Source of the DNA: Schizochytrium sp. CCTCC M209059
Lineage: Eukaryota > Sar > Bigyra > Thraustochytrida > Thraustochytriidae
Direction: 5' to 3'
DNA: 64,000 nt
Assembly: GCA_000818945.1 (NCBI GenBank)
Contig: KN805384.1
Location: 624,919-688,918 of the forward strand
In this document: in pieces, positions 1-9,737 of the stretch
Layout of the letters: the number at the start of each line of letters is the position of its first letter
How positions within the stretch are numbered: the first letter of the stretch is position 1
Notes under the pieces: model-generated
Told to the model about the DNA's origin: nothing
Seen by the model: only the letters and a program-made list of their open reading frames with translations
Database searches by the model: none
Position numbers and translations under genes: made by a program

Positions 1-2163
1 GCGCTTTCGGCCCTCTTCCACTGCCTCTTGCAGAGAGGATTCGTGTGCAGACTTGAGTTGGGCCAACGCGTCAACATGGCTCTTGCTTTGAGCCCGCAGT
101 CGTGCCTGCAGCTGCTCCTCCAACATGCGTCCTTGATTAACAAACTTTTCACGCTGCGCCTCGAGGTTCGCGCGATAGTGTTCCTTTGCAGAACACAACG
201 CCTGCGCCAGCTCCAAGGCCTGCGATCGTTTCACCGTCGCCATCTCATCGCTGTGTTTTTGCTTCAGCGCTGCTAAGGCCTGGTCTCTGTCAAGACGGAG
301 CTCCAAGGCTTCCTGGCTCGCCTTGGCACGACCCTGTTCGGCTTCGCGAAGCTGTCGCTGCAATTCGTCAGCGTGCAACGAGAGAGTGGACACCTCTTCC
401 TCGGACTCTGCGAGACGATCCTGGGCAGTCTTGAACCGCATCAATGCATCTTGTACGTGGTCGTCACCACCATGAGACGCGGGAGAGTGCTGCGCCTGAG
501 CCTGTGCGCGCATGCGCGATAGCTCATTTTCGAGACGCTTACATCGCTGGGTCATCCGCGAGATTGTCACCTTGGCATCAATGAGTTCACTCTTGGCATA
601 GTCGAGCCCGAGACTGGTCTCTTCGCCCGTTCCCTTTGTCTCTCCATCCTTCTTTAGCCTCACCGCTGCTTGATCCGTAGGGTCTTGGCTCTTGCGTTGG
701 TCTTGCAACACTTTTTGGAACTGCTGGCGCTGTGTGTGTAGCTCGCGGGTCAGCGCCGCGCGCTCGATTCGCTCCCGTTCTAGCTGCTCTGTTAGATTTT
801 CCCGAAGCTCGGCCAGCTCGTCCATTGCTTCGTCGCGCTCACGCTGCACTTGCTTGATGCGTGCTCGATAGCGCTCATTTTCTGCGAGCGCCATTGCCAA
901 TGCATCGCCATTACCCTCATCATCTGAAGGGTACTCATCCTCATGCACCTCTGCGCGTTGACGTTGTCGCTGTCGCGGCTGTGGTCGTTCCCGGCTCGGA
1001 CGTCGCTGGAGTCTTTCCGTTTCCGTTTGCGTTTGCGTTTGCGTTTCCGTTTGCGTTTGCGTTTGCGTTTCTTCGTCTTCTTCCTCGTCTTCATTTTCTT
1101 CATGCGCACGACTCGTATCCTCCAAATGGTCGTCCTCTTCGGGGGGCGTGCATACTTCTTCAGCAGGAATGTTTTTCTCGCTCGATGTGACCACCCTCAA
1201 AACTACGGGTGGCGATGCCGGTTGCGCGACGGGGCCGGTCTCATCCTTTTTCACCAGACGAATACTTGGAAGAGCAGCCTTTGGAGTCCGAGCTCCTTCG
1301 TGTCGCGAGGAGCCAAAGTGTGCTTCTGCGACACGCTTCATGTCAAGAGCGGTCTCCATCTCCTGCGCGCGCTTTGCGCGGAATTGCTGCGCCTGCAAGC
1401 TGCCGTACTCGGCAAGAGAGAGCGATCCTGGCGTCGGACTCGTCGTTTCTACCATGGGTTCAAAGTGAAAGTGCCGCCCAGATTTACAAGACTTGCACGA
1501 TCCAGGTGTCTTGGGTCTATCCTGGCAAGTTGTCGTTGCTGCCGGTGATTGCGTTGTCAAATCGCGCACCTTGATAGGAAGACCGCGCACGGCGCGCTCA
1601 AGAAAGAGAGCGTAGTCTTTGACCTTTATTTTGAGCGCGCGCGCGCGTTTATGACATGCCGCAAGCGTGGGAAGGGCCTCCTGGTCCGCATTATTCAGGC
1701 CTGCCTCTTCGTATCGCTCCTTTGTCACGTCCTCGAGAACGAGGTGATAGAGTGCTGTGAAGAGTTTGACGCGATCTTCGTCTGCTTCGAGCGTGATGCG
1801 GACCCACTCGCGGTTCATGCCACGCGAAAGTAAATGACCAAGGGTTGTGGCTGCGTCGCGGAATTTCCATGGTAGCTGCACAGCGACGGGCCGGACCCAG
1901 CAAGAGTGTCCAGACTCGCGGTGCAAGAAGTAAGTGCGTCCATAGCTGTCTTTGGTCTCTGCCCATCCTGAGGGGAGCTGCGCTTCCCCTGGTACTCGTG
2001 AATGCGGCGATTGCGCCGCCATGGCGCGTTCGAATTGGCGTGACTTTTCCTGCTGATGGTCCAGGAGCCGCTCTCGCGTGGTCACCCCTGCCGTCGATCG
2101 TCGCGGACTCCTCAATCGCGTCATGGGTTTGGCGTTCTTGCCGCCCTCGGACGCCAAAGGCAT
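1..2163 (-). CDS. WW-domain coiled-coil protein, 3' end beyond window
   Basis: This reverse-strand frame is open without a stop for 721 codons from the ATG at 2163 to the window edge, so the C-terminus is missing. An in-frame stop (2212-2214) lies just upstream of the chosen ATG and there is no other ATG between. Residues about 63-92 form a WW domain (LPSGW, then YGRTYF, ending WVRP), which normally binds proline-rich ligands. A basic, Thr/Pro-rich linker follows. Near residues 366-385 a hexamer repeat encodes alternating Thr-Gln/Thr-Glu. From about residue 420 to the edge the sequence is charged heptad-like coiled coil. An N-terminal WW followed by long coiled coil recalls centrosomal/basal-body proteins such as CEP164, but that is only an architectural resemblance. 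No function is claimed. Confidence 0.8.
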   Translation of the reverse strand, partial: MPLASEGGKNAKPMTRLRSPRRSTAGVTTRERLLDHQQEKSRQFERAMAAQSPHSRVPGEAQLPSGWAETKDSYGRTYFLHRESGHSCWVRPVAVQLPWKFRDAATTLGHLLSRGMNREWVRITLEADEDRVKLFTALYHLVLEDVTKERYEEAGLNNADQEALPTLAACHKRARALKIKVKDYALFLERAVRGLPIKVRDLTTQSPAATTTCQDRPKTPGSCKSCKSGRHFHFEPMVETTSPTPGSLSLAEYGSLQAQQFRAKRAQEMETALDMKRVAEAHFGSSRHEGARTPKAALPSIRLVKKDETGPVAQPASPPVVLRVVTSSEKNIPAEEVCTPPEEDDHLEDTSRAHEENEDEEEDEETQTQTQTETQTQTQTETERLQRRPSRERPQPRQRQRQRAEVHEDEYPSDDEGNGDALAMALAENERYRARIKQVQRERDEAMDELAELRENLTEQLERERIERAALTRELHTQRQQFQKVLQDQRKSQDPTDQAAVRLKKDGETKGTGEETSLGLDYAKSELIDAKVTISRMTQRCKRLENELSRMRAQAQAQHSPASHGGDDHVQDALMRFKTAQDRLAESEEEVSTLSLHADELQRQLREAEQGRAKASQEALELRLDRDQALAALKQKHSDEMATVKRSQALELAQALCSAKEHYRANLEAQREKFVNQGRMLEEQLQARLRAQSKSHVDALAQLKSAHESSLQEAVEEGRKR
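1015..1070 (-). repeat. Hexamer minisatellite inside the WW/coiled-coil gene
   Basis: About nine tandem copies of a GTTTGC/GTTTCC-type hexamer on the plus strand are read on the minus strand as alternating Thr-Gln and Thr-Glu. The period is a multiple of three, so length changes keep the frame. Confidence 0.8.
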
Positions 2164-3392
2164 CGTCGTGAGCGCGTGCGCACGCGTGCAAGGCGTACGT
2201 ACTTGCGTATGCTAGCTAAGCACTTGCCCACGGGGCGACGTGCTCGGTTCGGTTCTTCCTAGCTGGCAGAAACGTGCGAGCAAAGGCGAGTCTCCCAGCG
2301 AAAGAGAGAGAGGCCACGCACAGGCGCACACGCACAGGCGCGCGCTCTCCCCTCGCCGGCCAGCAGCCTGCTGCTAATCTGCCTCTCGCCTACGTGTGTC
2401 TGCCTGCCTGCCTGCCTGCCTGCCTGTGCATGCATGCATGGACTCTTTCCTCCTGTGCGCCGCCGCGTCTCCCCTCCGCTCACACGCAGGTAGCCGTTGA
2501 AACAAAATGGGTTGTGCACTCCTTAAATGGGTTGCGGCGCCGAGAATGCCGGCTTGGCTTGGCTTGGCTTGGCGCGCGAGTCCCTCCCTCAGGCCGCGAC
2601 GGCGCGGCAGGAGGGGGAAAGGGAAAGCGACGGGAAGCCCGCGCTGGCGCGGCGCGCGCGCGCGAGCGAGTGCAAGCGCGTGCGTGCGAAAGAGGGAGGA
2701 GCGAGCGCGCGCGGGGCCAGATCCGGAGGATCGGACGTGGCGAGGATGTGAATTCTCCTCGCCGGCGGCGGCTTTTGTGTAGGCGCAGCTTAGCGTGGTG
2801 GGGAAAGTTGCTCTATTACTACTGGCATAGTCCCCAGTGTAGGCCTAGTAGAGTATACCGCCGTGGACAGCTCGCTAAGAACACAAGGGAGGACACGAGG
2901 ACAGACAGACAAGGACAGCTTGCAAGAGCGCAAACGAGGACGCGGGAAACGGAGAATCCCGAGCGCGAGGACGCCGAGGCAGCGCGAGAAAGGCACGCGA
3001 AGAGCTCGAAGACGGCTGCTGCACGGCGCGAAGGCTCTTTGATGGATAGGGAGGAGAGGAAGCGCAGGGGGAAAAGCGGAATTGGCACGATCACGAGAGA
3101 CCTCGGTGAGACCTGCCTCTGTGAAGATCCGCCTCTGGTGAATGATGGGATGATTTTGACGAGGATGATACGGTAGACAGTAAGGCGGGATAAGGAGAGA
3201 ATGGATCCGCACAAACCTGGCCCAGCGGGAGGGTGACAAACCCGCTTCGACGCGAGCCTCGCGAGCGCGTACGAGGAGCAGGAGAGGGAGCGGGAGAAGG
3301 ACTTGGCCGGCCGGGGCAGGAGGGGCAGAGGGGAGCAAGCAGGCAGGCAGGCAGGCAGGCAGGCAGGCAAGGCAAGCAGGCAGCGCGGCGCG
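2164..3392. promoter_or_regulatory. Divergent intergenic region with tetramer and pentamer repeats
   Basis: This 1.2-kb gap separates the start codons of the WW/coiled-coil gene (-) and MCCC2 (+), so it should hold both promoters and leaders. It contains (TGCC)n followed by (TGCA)n at about 2400-2440, four (GGCTT) units at 2551-2573 and an (AGGC)n array at about 3337-3369 that ends 23 nt before the MCCC2 ATG. Open frames here are low-complexity and were not called as genes. Confidence 0.6.
3337..3369 (+). repeat. (GGCA)n tetranucleotide array in the MCCC2 leader
   Basis: About eight uninterrupted AGGC/GGCA units lie immediately upstream of the MCCC2 ATG at 3393, probably within the 5' UTR. 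Read as codons they give a Gln-Ala-Gly-Arg run, which is why the frame appears open upstream of the true start. Confidence 0.85.
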
Positions 3393-5123
3393 ATGGCGCT
3401 CATGGGCACGGCGAGGCGGGCGGGAGCCGCGACGGCGCGCTGGGCCGCGCGCACGACGGCCCGGCGCGGGGCGTCCACGACGGCAGCGGGGCAGTGGGAG
3501 AAGGCGGGCATGGTCCTGGACGGCGACGTGCAGCCCGGGTCCGAGAGCTTCGCGGCCAACCGCAAGGCCATGCGCGGCGAGGTGGAAAAGCTGCGCGAAC
3601 TGCTCAAGACCGCGCGAGAGGGCGGCGGCCCCAAGGCGAGGAAAAAGCACATGGACAGAGGCAAGCTCCCCGTGCGCGAGCGCATCGACAAACTTGTAGA
3701 CGCCGGGTCGCCCTTTCTTGAACTCTCCGCCCTCGCCGGACACGAGCTCTACGACGGAATCGACGTGCCCGCGGGAAGCATCGTGACGGGCATCGGCCAG
3801 GTGCGGGGCGTGCCCTGCATGATCGTCGCGAACGACGCCACCGTCAAGGGCGGCACCTACTTTCCCATCACCGTGAAGAAGCACCTGCGCGCGCAAGAGA
3901 TCGCCATGGAAAATAAGCTCCCGTGCATCTATCTTGTCGACAGCGGCGGTGCCTATTTGCCCATGCAGAGCGAGGTCTTCCCGGATGCAGACCACTTTGG
4001 CCGCATCTTTTACAATCAAGCGCGCATGTCGTCCATGGGCATTCCGCAAATTGCCTCCGTCATGGGATCTTGCACGGCCGGCGGTGCTTACGTCCCCGCC
4101 ATGTGCGATGAGAGCATTATTGTGCGTGGCACGGGCACCATCTTTCTGGGCGGCCCGCCCCTTGTGCGCGCCGCCACAGGTGAGATCATTGACGCAGAGT
4201 CTCTTGGTGGCGCCGACTTGCACTCGCGTGAATCTGGCGTCACGGACCATCTTGCGGAGAACGATCACCACGCGATTGAAATTGCGCGCGATATTGTCGG
4301 CAACCTGAATCTTGAGGGCCGCCTTTACAAGCCGGCTGTCGCCCCAGAAGAGCCTGTTTTCGACGTCAACGAGATGGACGGCATTTTACCTGCAGACGCC
4401 CGCCAGAGCTTTGATATTCGCAAGGTTATCGCCCGCGTCGTTGATGGCTCGCGCTTTTCCGAGTTCAAGGCCAACTACGGCACCACCCTTGTCTGCGGCT
4501 TTGCCAAGATCCAGGGCCAGAATGTGGGCATTATTGCCAACAACGGCATTCTCTTTTCCGAATCTGCTCTCAAGGGCGCGCACTTCATCGAACTCTGCTG
4601 CCAGCGCCGCACGCCCCTCATCTTTCTGCAAAACATTACTGGCTTCATGGTTGGCAGCAAGTACGAGGCTGAAGGCATTGCCAAGAACGGCGCCAAGCTC
4701 GTGACGGCGGTCTCCTGTGCTAACGTCCCCAAAATCACTTGCATCATTGGCAACTCCTACGGTGCCGGAAACTACGGCATGTGCGGCCGCGCCTACGGCC
4801 CGCGCATGGTCTTCATGTGGCCTAACGCAAAGATTGCCGTCATGGGTGGCGAGCAGGCAGGAACTGTTTTGGCTCAGGTGGCCCGCGACAACTACGAAAA
4901 GGCTGGAAAGGAGCTCGCGCCCGAGGAGGAAGCTCGCATCAAGGATCCCATCCTTCAGCAATTTGAGCGCGAGTCTCACTCCACGTACTCGTCTGCCCGT
5001 CTCTGGGACGACGGCGTTATCGAGCCTGCACAGACCCGCAATGTTCTTTCGTATGCACTTCACGCTGTCACCGCTTATGAGGAACCTCAAGCGAACACCA
5101 AGATTGGCGTTTTCCGAATGTGA
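3393..5123 (+). CDS. MCCC2: Methylcrotonyl-CoA carboxylase beta subunit, mitochondrial
   Basis: The product (576 aa) is the carboxyltransferase subunit that moves CO2 from carboxybiotin to 3-methylcrotonyl-CoA in leucine breakdown. It partners with the biotin-bearing alpha subunit in the mitochondrial matrix. The frame is open further upstream, but those codons come from a (GGCA)n leader. The ATG at 3393 gives a typical transit peptide of about 35 residues rich in Arg, Ala and Thr with no acidic residues. The body carries the N- and C-terminal carboxyltransferase halves with the Gly-rich acyl-CoA/biotin motifs GGAYVPAMCDE and SYGAGNYGMCGRAYGPR. It ends in GVFRM, as the family does. MCC beta fits better than propionyl-CoA carboxylase beta. 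No introns are seen. Confidence 0.95.
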   Translation: MALMGTARRAGAATARWAARTTARRGASTTAAGQWEKAGMVLDGDVQPGSESFAANRKAMRGEVEKLRELLKTAREGGGPKARKKHMDRGKLPVRERIDKLVDAGSPFLELSALAGHELYDGIDVPAGSIVTGIGQVRGVPCMIVANDATVKGGTYFPITVKKHLRAQEIAMENKLPCIYLVDSGGAYLPMQSEVFPDADHFGRIFYNQARMSSMGIPQIASVMGSCTAGGAYVPAMCDESIIVRGTGTIFLGGPPLVRAATGEIIDAESLGGADLHSRESGVTDHLAENDHHAIEIARDIVGNLNLEGRLYKPAVAPEEPVFDVNEMDGILPADARQSFDIRKVIARVVDGSRFSEFKANYGTTLVCGFAKIQGQNVGIIANNGILFSESALKGAHFIELCCQRRTPLIFLQNITGFMVGSKYEAEGIAKNGAKLVTAVSCANVPKITCIIGNSYGAGNYGMCGRAYGPRMVFMWPNAKIAVMGGEQAGTVLAQVARDNYEKAGKELAPEEEARIKDPILQQFERESHSTYSSARLWDDGVIEPAQTRNVLSYALHAVTAYEEPQANTKIGVFRM

Positions 5124-5266
5124 AGACCTTTTTGTTCACCCTTTGACACATTCGCGATGCTTTCGAAAGCAAGTAAATTTTTTTCTTATTCATTCGTTAT
5201 CACGTGTGCATGTGCAATGTGCATTCAACTTGGGCTGACTTGTGTGATACGGATTTAGCAACACAG

Positions 5267-5301
<35 letters not shown>

Positions 5302-5684
5302 GTCTGTCTGTCTACCTGTCTGTCTACCTGTCTGTCGAGGATTCTTGCGCTCGAGAAGTCGTAGCGTGAGGTCCGGCTACAGTGAAGAATTTTCTCAAAT
5401 TTTCGCTGCAAGGCAAACGAAGGAGCCCGACAATGAATCAAGGTGAAAGAAATGGTCTGTGTGACGGCTCTGATTCGTTCATTACATGTCCGGTTTTTTC
5501 CTCAGCGAGTGCAGACACTTTCTGGAAATGGAGGAATGAGCCTTTTTATTGTTTCCTGTCAAAAGTAAATTGCATGTAAACAGTCTTCGTTCACCAAAAA
5601 AAAGAATGACTGACGTATTGGCCGTCTACCAAAGGTTCCAGGACACAAGCGTGGTCAGAGAAACAGACAATGCGGTTAAGCGAC
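5124..5684. other. Convergent 3' intergenic region with CT/CTGT microsatellite
   Basis: The stops of MCCC2 (+) and the carboxypeptidase-like gene (-) face each other across 561 bp. A pure (CT)n run starts near 5268 and grades into (CTGT)n with CTAC interruptions up to about 5336. No gene is visible. The two 3' UTRs presumably end here. Confidence 0.7.
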
Positions 5685-8288
5685 CTACCGCGCTGGCGTT
5701 GAATGGTCACAGATAGAGCCAATCTGATAATTCCGGTGCGAAACAGCCGCGCCGGGTTTATCACTGGCCATTGCCTGGATGGACCGCAATCGACGATCAA
5801 TGTAGTCTTCAGGAAATCCCTGCTGCTTGGCACCCTTGATGATGCAGTTGCGGTACTGACGCGATGGCCGGAACCGCTTGAAAGGATGCAAATTGTCCTC
5901 ACGAGCCGTCAGGGTAGTCACCTTGTAGGTGATGCAAGTCAGCACGCGACCGCTGTCGTCCCTGACATTGACTTTACGAACTTGAAGCGGACTTCCCTCT
6001 CCACTTGCCAGATTGTGCCTGTCGAGCATTTCGCGCTGCGCACGATCCACCCGGTACACGACACCGCGGACCTCGCCACGATCTGTGGGCACCAAGTCGG
6101 CCACACCACTTTTCCACTTTCGCTTCGAATAGTAGGTGTAGTCCATGACAAAGCCATCGAGCTTTGCCGTGCCGGCCTTGATCGCACTCGTGATTCCGCT
6201 GGCATACAAAACATCAAAGAGCATGTCGGGACCATAAGCAAAGTACAAAAAGTGCTCGTCATCATTCTGCAAGAGCTTGTCGCTCACGCCACCGCGAGCA
6301 AAGCGCAATGCCTTGGCCAAATCGCTCTCTGCATTCTCGAAAGAGGCGCCCTGAGGCTGTGCATGCGAACTTGACCAAGACGAAGACGAAGATGAAGAGG
6401 ATTTCTTGCTCGTGGTATCCGTCTGCGCAAATCGCATGGACATCTCGTACTCACGACGGTCCTTCTCGGAAAGCTCGGTTCCCTGGGCAGAGCCACGCAA
6501 ATGATCGTGCGCAGAACTTTTGTCTTCGGTGCCCTCATCGTCCTCTTCCTGGTCCTCATCGTCCTCCTGGTCCTCGTCGACGGCGGCGTCTCCTTCATCG
6601 TCGGCGTCTGGGCCATCTTGCGCCTCTTCGTCATCTTCGTCGACATCAGCACTGGCTTCATCTTGGTCGCCCTCGTCTCCGCTATCATCATCCTCACCTT
6701 CGCCCTCTTCCTCTTCTTCGTCGACGTCCATGGGCTCTTCATCCTCTTCTCCGTCCTCCTCTCCTCGCTCGTCGCCCTCGGCCTCCTCCTCTTCATCATC
6801 CTCGACAGCGTCTTCGCCCTTGTCCTCATTGCCGAACGAATGGTCCCCTCCTCCGGCGTGGTCGTCATCGGTGCCATCGCAAAAGGCTGCGGGGCGTCGG
6901 AATTCCCCGACAAGATGTTTGGCCAACGCCACAACGCCTTGCGCAACAGACTTTGAGTCGCCCACAATATCCTCTTCGGGTACAAGAATGGCCTTCTTGT
7001 CGCTGGACTTGGACTTTTTCACCTTTTTCCCAGGGGGCGGCAGAGGCTTGGCGACGCTCATCGTGTACGAAAGGCTGATGCCAAGCTTGTTTTGCGCCCA
7101 GCTCATGGCCACGTCGTCGAGGTGTACCTTGCTGTGCTTGCTTGGCTTGCTCTGGGTCACGGCCGAGTACGTTTTGGTGCTTCCCATTTTTTCTGCCATG
7201 CGTTGGGCCACCTGAGCTTGCTCTGCGAGCGCGCTTCCCTTGATGCATGTTGTGTTTAGTGGACGAGTCACCAGACCTGCGCAGCACTGCACCGCTACGA
7301 AAGCCTCGAGACCGCTTCCCTTCAAAGAGTCGACGTATTCTCGGACAGCCTTGGTTTCGAGCTGGGAAAAGCTGCCCCAGTCCTCGCGAAAGTCAACTCC
7401 CTTGCTCGACGAGTGCCGACGAATAGGTGCTCGGTTCTTCATGTAGTTCCTCGCGTCGTGTGACTTTGACTTGGATGTATATGCCATGCCGTCCGGATTG
7501 AGAACGGGAATGACGTGCAGCTTGAGCGAGTTCAACACACTCGTGACGTCCTCATTCAGACCGTACAGCAGCGTGAACCGACTCACCAGGTACGAGAGGT
7601 ACATGGGAACGCTCCATTCGGACCCGTGCTCGGACCCGAGGAGGACAACATGTCTATCGCCCTTGCCCAGCACATAAACATCGAGACTACGTTTCTCGTA
7701 GGTTTGGCCGATGGACTGCATGCTAATAATGCCCACATCACGATACTTGTCGGCATACGATTGCAGGAAGGAACGCACTTCGCCTTCCTGCCTGAAGCCC
7801 TTGAAAAAGTCCGCAAACCCCGTGCGCATCTCGGATTGCCGGGCCTGCTGTTCCGCGCGTAGTTCTGCGGCTGCGGACTCATCGTCGTCGCCGCTGCTGC
7901 CGCCACCACCGCCGCCACGCCCCCCGCGCTCGTCGTCGTCATCCTCTTCCTCCTCTTCATCTTCGTCGTCTTCATCGACGTTACCCCCGCCCTCGTCGCT
8001 GTCCTCGTCGCCATTTTCGGCATCGTCATCGCCATCATCAAAGCCGCCGATGGCGCCACCGCTTGCGGACATGCCAAAGGAGCCGCCTTCATCGGCCATG
8101 ACAAGATCGCCGTCCATGCCGGCATCGGAAAAGGTCACCGCCGCAAAGAGAAGCAAGGCCACAATGCCTACAAAGTACAGGAGACGGGTCTTGCCTGCAG
8201 GCGTTGAGGTGTCAAAGTGCTTGCGGACCTTGACGGAAAAGAAGATGAGCACTTGCGTCTTGAAGCGCGAGAAGGCATCGCCGGCCAT
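5685..8288 (-). CDS. Membrane-anchored M14 carboxypeptidase-like / GGCT-like fusion, probably inactive
   Basis: This 867-aa protein has a short basic N-terminus, one membrane segment at about residues 36-53, then an acidic low-complexity stretch. A zinc carboxypeptidase (M14) fold follows at about 170-430: the HxxE zinc motif is H221-G-S-E224-W, followed by VIPVLNPDG and a KNR. The substrate-binding Asn-Arg of the GVDLNRN motif reads Arg-Glu, and the third zinc ligand (usually HSY) reads Gln334-Cys-Cys, so zinc-dependent hydrolysis looks lost. A long Asp/Glu linker (about 470-620) leads to a gamma-glutamylcyclotransferase-like domain (about 677-845). Its YGSN signature is YGPD, and the Glu expected after LDEQ appears to be Asn. 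It is probably a type II membrane protein with a lumenal or extracellular bulk. The fusion is unusual and its function is unknown. Confidence 0.78.
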   Translation of the reverse strand: MAGDAFSRFKTQVLIFFSVKVRKHFDTSTPAGKTRLLYFVGIVALLLFAAVTFSDAGMDGDLVMADEGGSFGMSASGGAIGGFDDGDDDAENGDEDSDEGGGNVDEDDEDEEEEEDDDDERGGRGGGGGGSSGDDDESAAAELRAEQQARQSEMRTGFADFFKGFRQEGEVRSFLQSYADKYRDVGIISMQSIGQTYEKRSLDVYVLGKGDRHVVLLGSEHGSEWSVPMYLSYLVSRFTLLYGLNEDVTSVLNSLKLHVIPVLNPDGMAYTSKSKSHDARNYMKNRAPIRRHSSSKGVDFREDWGSFSQLETKAVREYVDSLKGSGLEAFVAVQCCAGLVTRPLNTTCIKGSALAEQAQVAQRMAEKMGSTKTYSAVTQSKPSKHSKVHLDDVAMSWAQNKLGISLSYTMSVAKPLPPPGKKVKKSKSSDKKAILVPEEDIVGDSKSVAQGVVALAKHLVGEFRRPAAFCDGTDDDHAGGGDHSFGNEDKGEDAVEDDEEEEAEGDERGEEDGEEDEEPMDVDEEEEEGEGEDDDSGDEGDQDEASADVDEDDEEAQDGPDADDEGDAAVDEDQEDDEDQEEDDEGTEDKSSAHDHLRGSAQGTELSEKDRREYEMSMRFAQTDTTSKKSSSSSSSSWSSSHAQPQGASFENAESDLAKALRFARGGVSDKLLQNDDEHFLYFAYGPDMLFDVLYASGITSAIKAGTAKLDGFVMDYTYYSKRKWKSGVADLVPTDRGEVRGVVYRVDRAQREMLDRHNLASGEGSPLQVRKVNVRDDSGRVLTCITYKVTTLTAREDNLHPFKRFRPSRQYRNCIIKGAKQQGFPEDYIDRRLRSIQAMASDKPGAAVSHRNYQIGSICDHSTPAR

Positions 8289-9035
8289 TGTGTCTTTACC
8301 GACTGCCCTCGCTTCTCTATCCCTTTTCCTTTCGTTTCCCTGTCCTGTGCTTTACGCAGGCGCAGAAGCAACAATAAAAAACAGCAGCAGCTGGTCGTGC
8401 TTGTCTGCACGGTTGCGCTCGACCTCCTCGCTCGTCCCGGGTTAGTGCTTGCTCCGCAGGAGACGACCACGGACCCAATCGGTCTTGCACTGCAGCGAGC
8501 TCCGCGAAGGAGTGCAGGAGACTGCGGCGGCGCGTGCGCTGCCGAGCGCCCGCGCGACGCTCCGTCGGCGGCGCGCAGTGAGCGGCCTGCGATCGAGACC
8601 CGGCCGCGAGACTGGATTTGCCTGTCGAGTCACCTCTCCTCACTCATTCATTCATTCACCATCTTTCGATGCGGCTTGTCGCGATTTTTCAACTTGCGAG
8701 TCGACGCCGGTCGCACGGCGCACGGAGGAGGCGGCCGCGGTGGCCAGGCAGAGGCACGCCGGGGACCCCCTCTCCTCCAGGTGCGCACACCCAAGAGGTG
8801 TGTGCGGGGACACGCGGACCGAGAGCGCCGCGGCGCGGACTGGGACGGGACTGCGTCGCCGGGACGGGACGCGGCACAGCGAGGGCGGCAAAGCTCGGTC
8901 CCTGCGCGTTTCCGCTCGCGCGCGGGAGGTTGCGGGAAGGAGGCCTCGGCCTGAGGTGGTTTCGTGGGTAGGTTTCGTGGGTCGGTGGGTGGGTACGTGC
9001 GTGCGGGCGTCGTTGCTGCGCAAGTGTGCGTGGCG
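8289..9035. promoter_or_regulatory. Divergent promoter region
   Basis: This 747-bp GC-rich gap separates the ATG codons of the carboxypeptidase-like gene (-) and the MORN gene (+). Several frames are open only because of base composition. No motif is assigned. Confidence 0.5.
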
Positions 9036-9737
9036 ATGCCCAAGAAAAGCGGCGTCAAGAGCGCCAAGAAGGCGGCCGAGACCAAGGTCAAGCGAGCCGG
9101 GCTCGTGGAGGGCAAGTTCGATGGACCAGAGAATGACGACGGCATGCGGCACGGCCCGGGAAGGCTAGACTGGGCTGATGGGGCGTGGTTCAAGGGTGAA
9201 TTTGACCACGGTATGCGCAAAGGCCCCGGGATTTACGTCACCGAGCGCGGCAAACACTCGTACGAAGGCGACTGGCGCGATTCCAAGAAACACGGTCGCG
9301 GAACAGAGACATGGGCCAATGGCGACAAGTACATTGGTGAGTTCCGTCACAACAAGTTTCACGGTAAAGGCGTCTTGGCGACTCGGTCCACGCGCTATGA
9401 CGGCGAATGGCGCGAGGGTCTCCGCCATGGGCGCGGTCGCATGGAGTGGCTTTCCTCGGGCGACGTCTACGAGGGTTATTGGGATACTGGACGCATGCAC
9501 GGCCAAGGGACTTACACGAGTGCCAAGGATGGGGCCGTGTACATGGGCGAGTGGGCAAAGGGTTCGCGAAATGGCAAGGGGGCGCAGACACGCGCCAATG
9601 GTGAAAAATACGATGGCGAATGGGTCGAGAACCGTCCTCATGGCGAAGGTATTGTTCGCTTTCCCAATGGTCGCTGGCGTCGCGCGCGCTTTGAGCAAGG
9701 CGAGCGCAAGTGTTGGCTTGGCGACGAGCGCATCTAG
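9036..9737 (+). CDS. MORN-repeat protein
   Basis: This 233-aa protein starts with a Lys-rich stretch of about 25 residues, then consists almost entirely of MORN repeats of about 23 residues. Typical units read YEGDWRDSKKHGRG, YIGEFRHNKFHGKG, YDGEWREGLRHGRG, YEGYWDTGRMHGQG and YDGEWVENRPHGEG. MORN arrays form elongated beta structures that bind membranes or partners in cortical and flagellar complexes of protists. No catalytic domain (for example PIP5K) is attached. The ATG at 9036 was chosen because the upstream in-frame codons are GC-rich leader. The neighbour on the left is a divergent gene. The specific role is not known. Confidence 0.9.
   Translation: MPKKSGVKSAKKAAETKVKRAGLVEGKFDGPENDDGMRHGPGRLDWADGAWFKGEFDHGMRKGPGIYVTERGKHSYEGDWRDSKKHGRGTETWANGDKYIGEFRHNKFHGKGVLATRSTRYDGEWREGLRHGRGRMEWLSSGDVYEGYWDTGRMHGQGTYTSAKDGAVYMGEWAKGSRNGKGAQTRANGEKYDGEWVENRPHGEGIVRFPNGRWRRARFEQGERKCWLGDERI

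Noticed and set aside
2274..3176. 300-codon open frame on the plus strand upstream of MCCC2
   Set aside because: Its sequence is low-complexity (Cys-Leu-Pro-Ala runs from the tetramer repeat, Arg-rich elsewhere), it begins without ATG, and no domain is visible. It is leader sequence kept open by GC content.
2790..4271. 493-codon reverse-strand frame over the 5' half of MCCC2
   Set aside because: It is an antisense shadow of a clear MCCC2 coding sequence and shows only His/Ala/Gly-rich noise.
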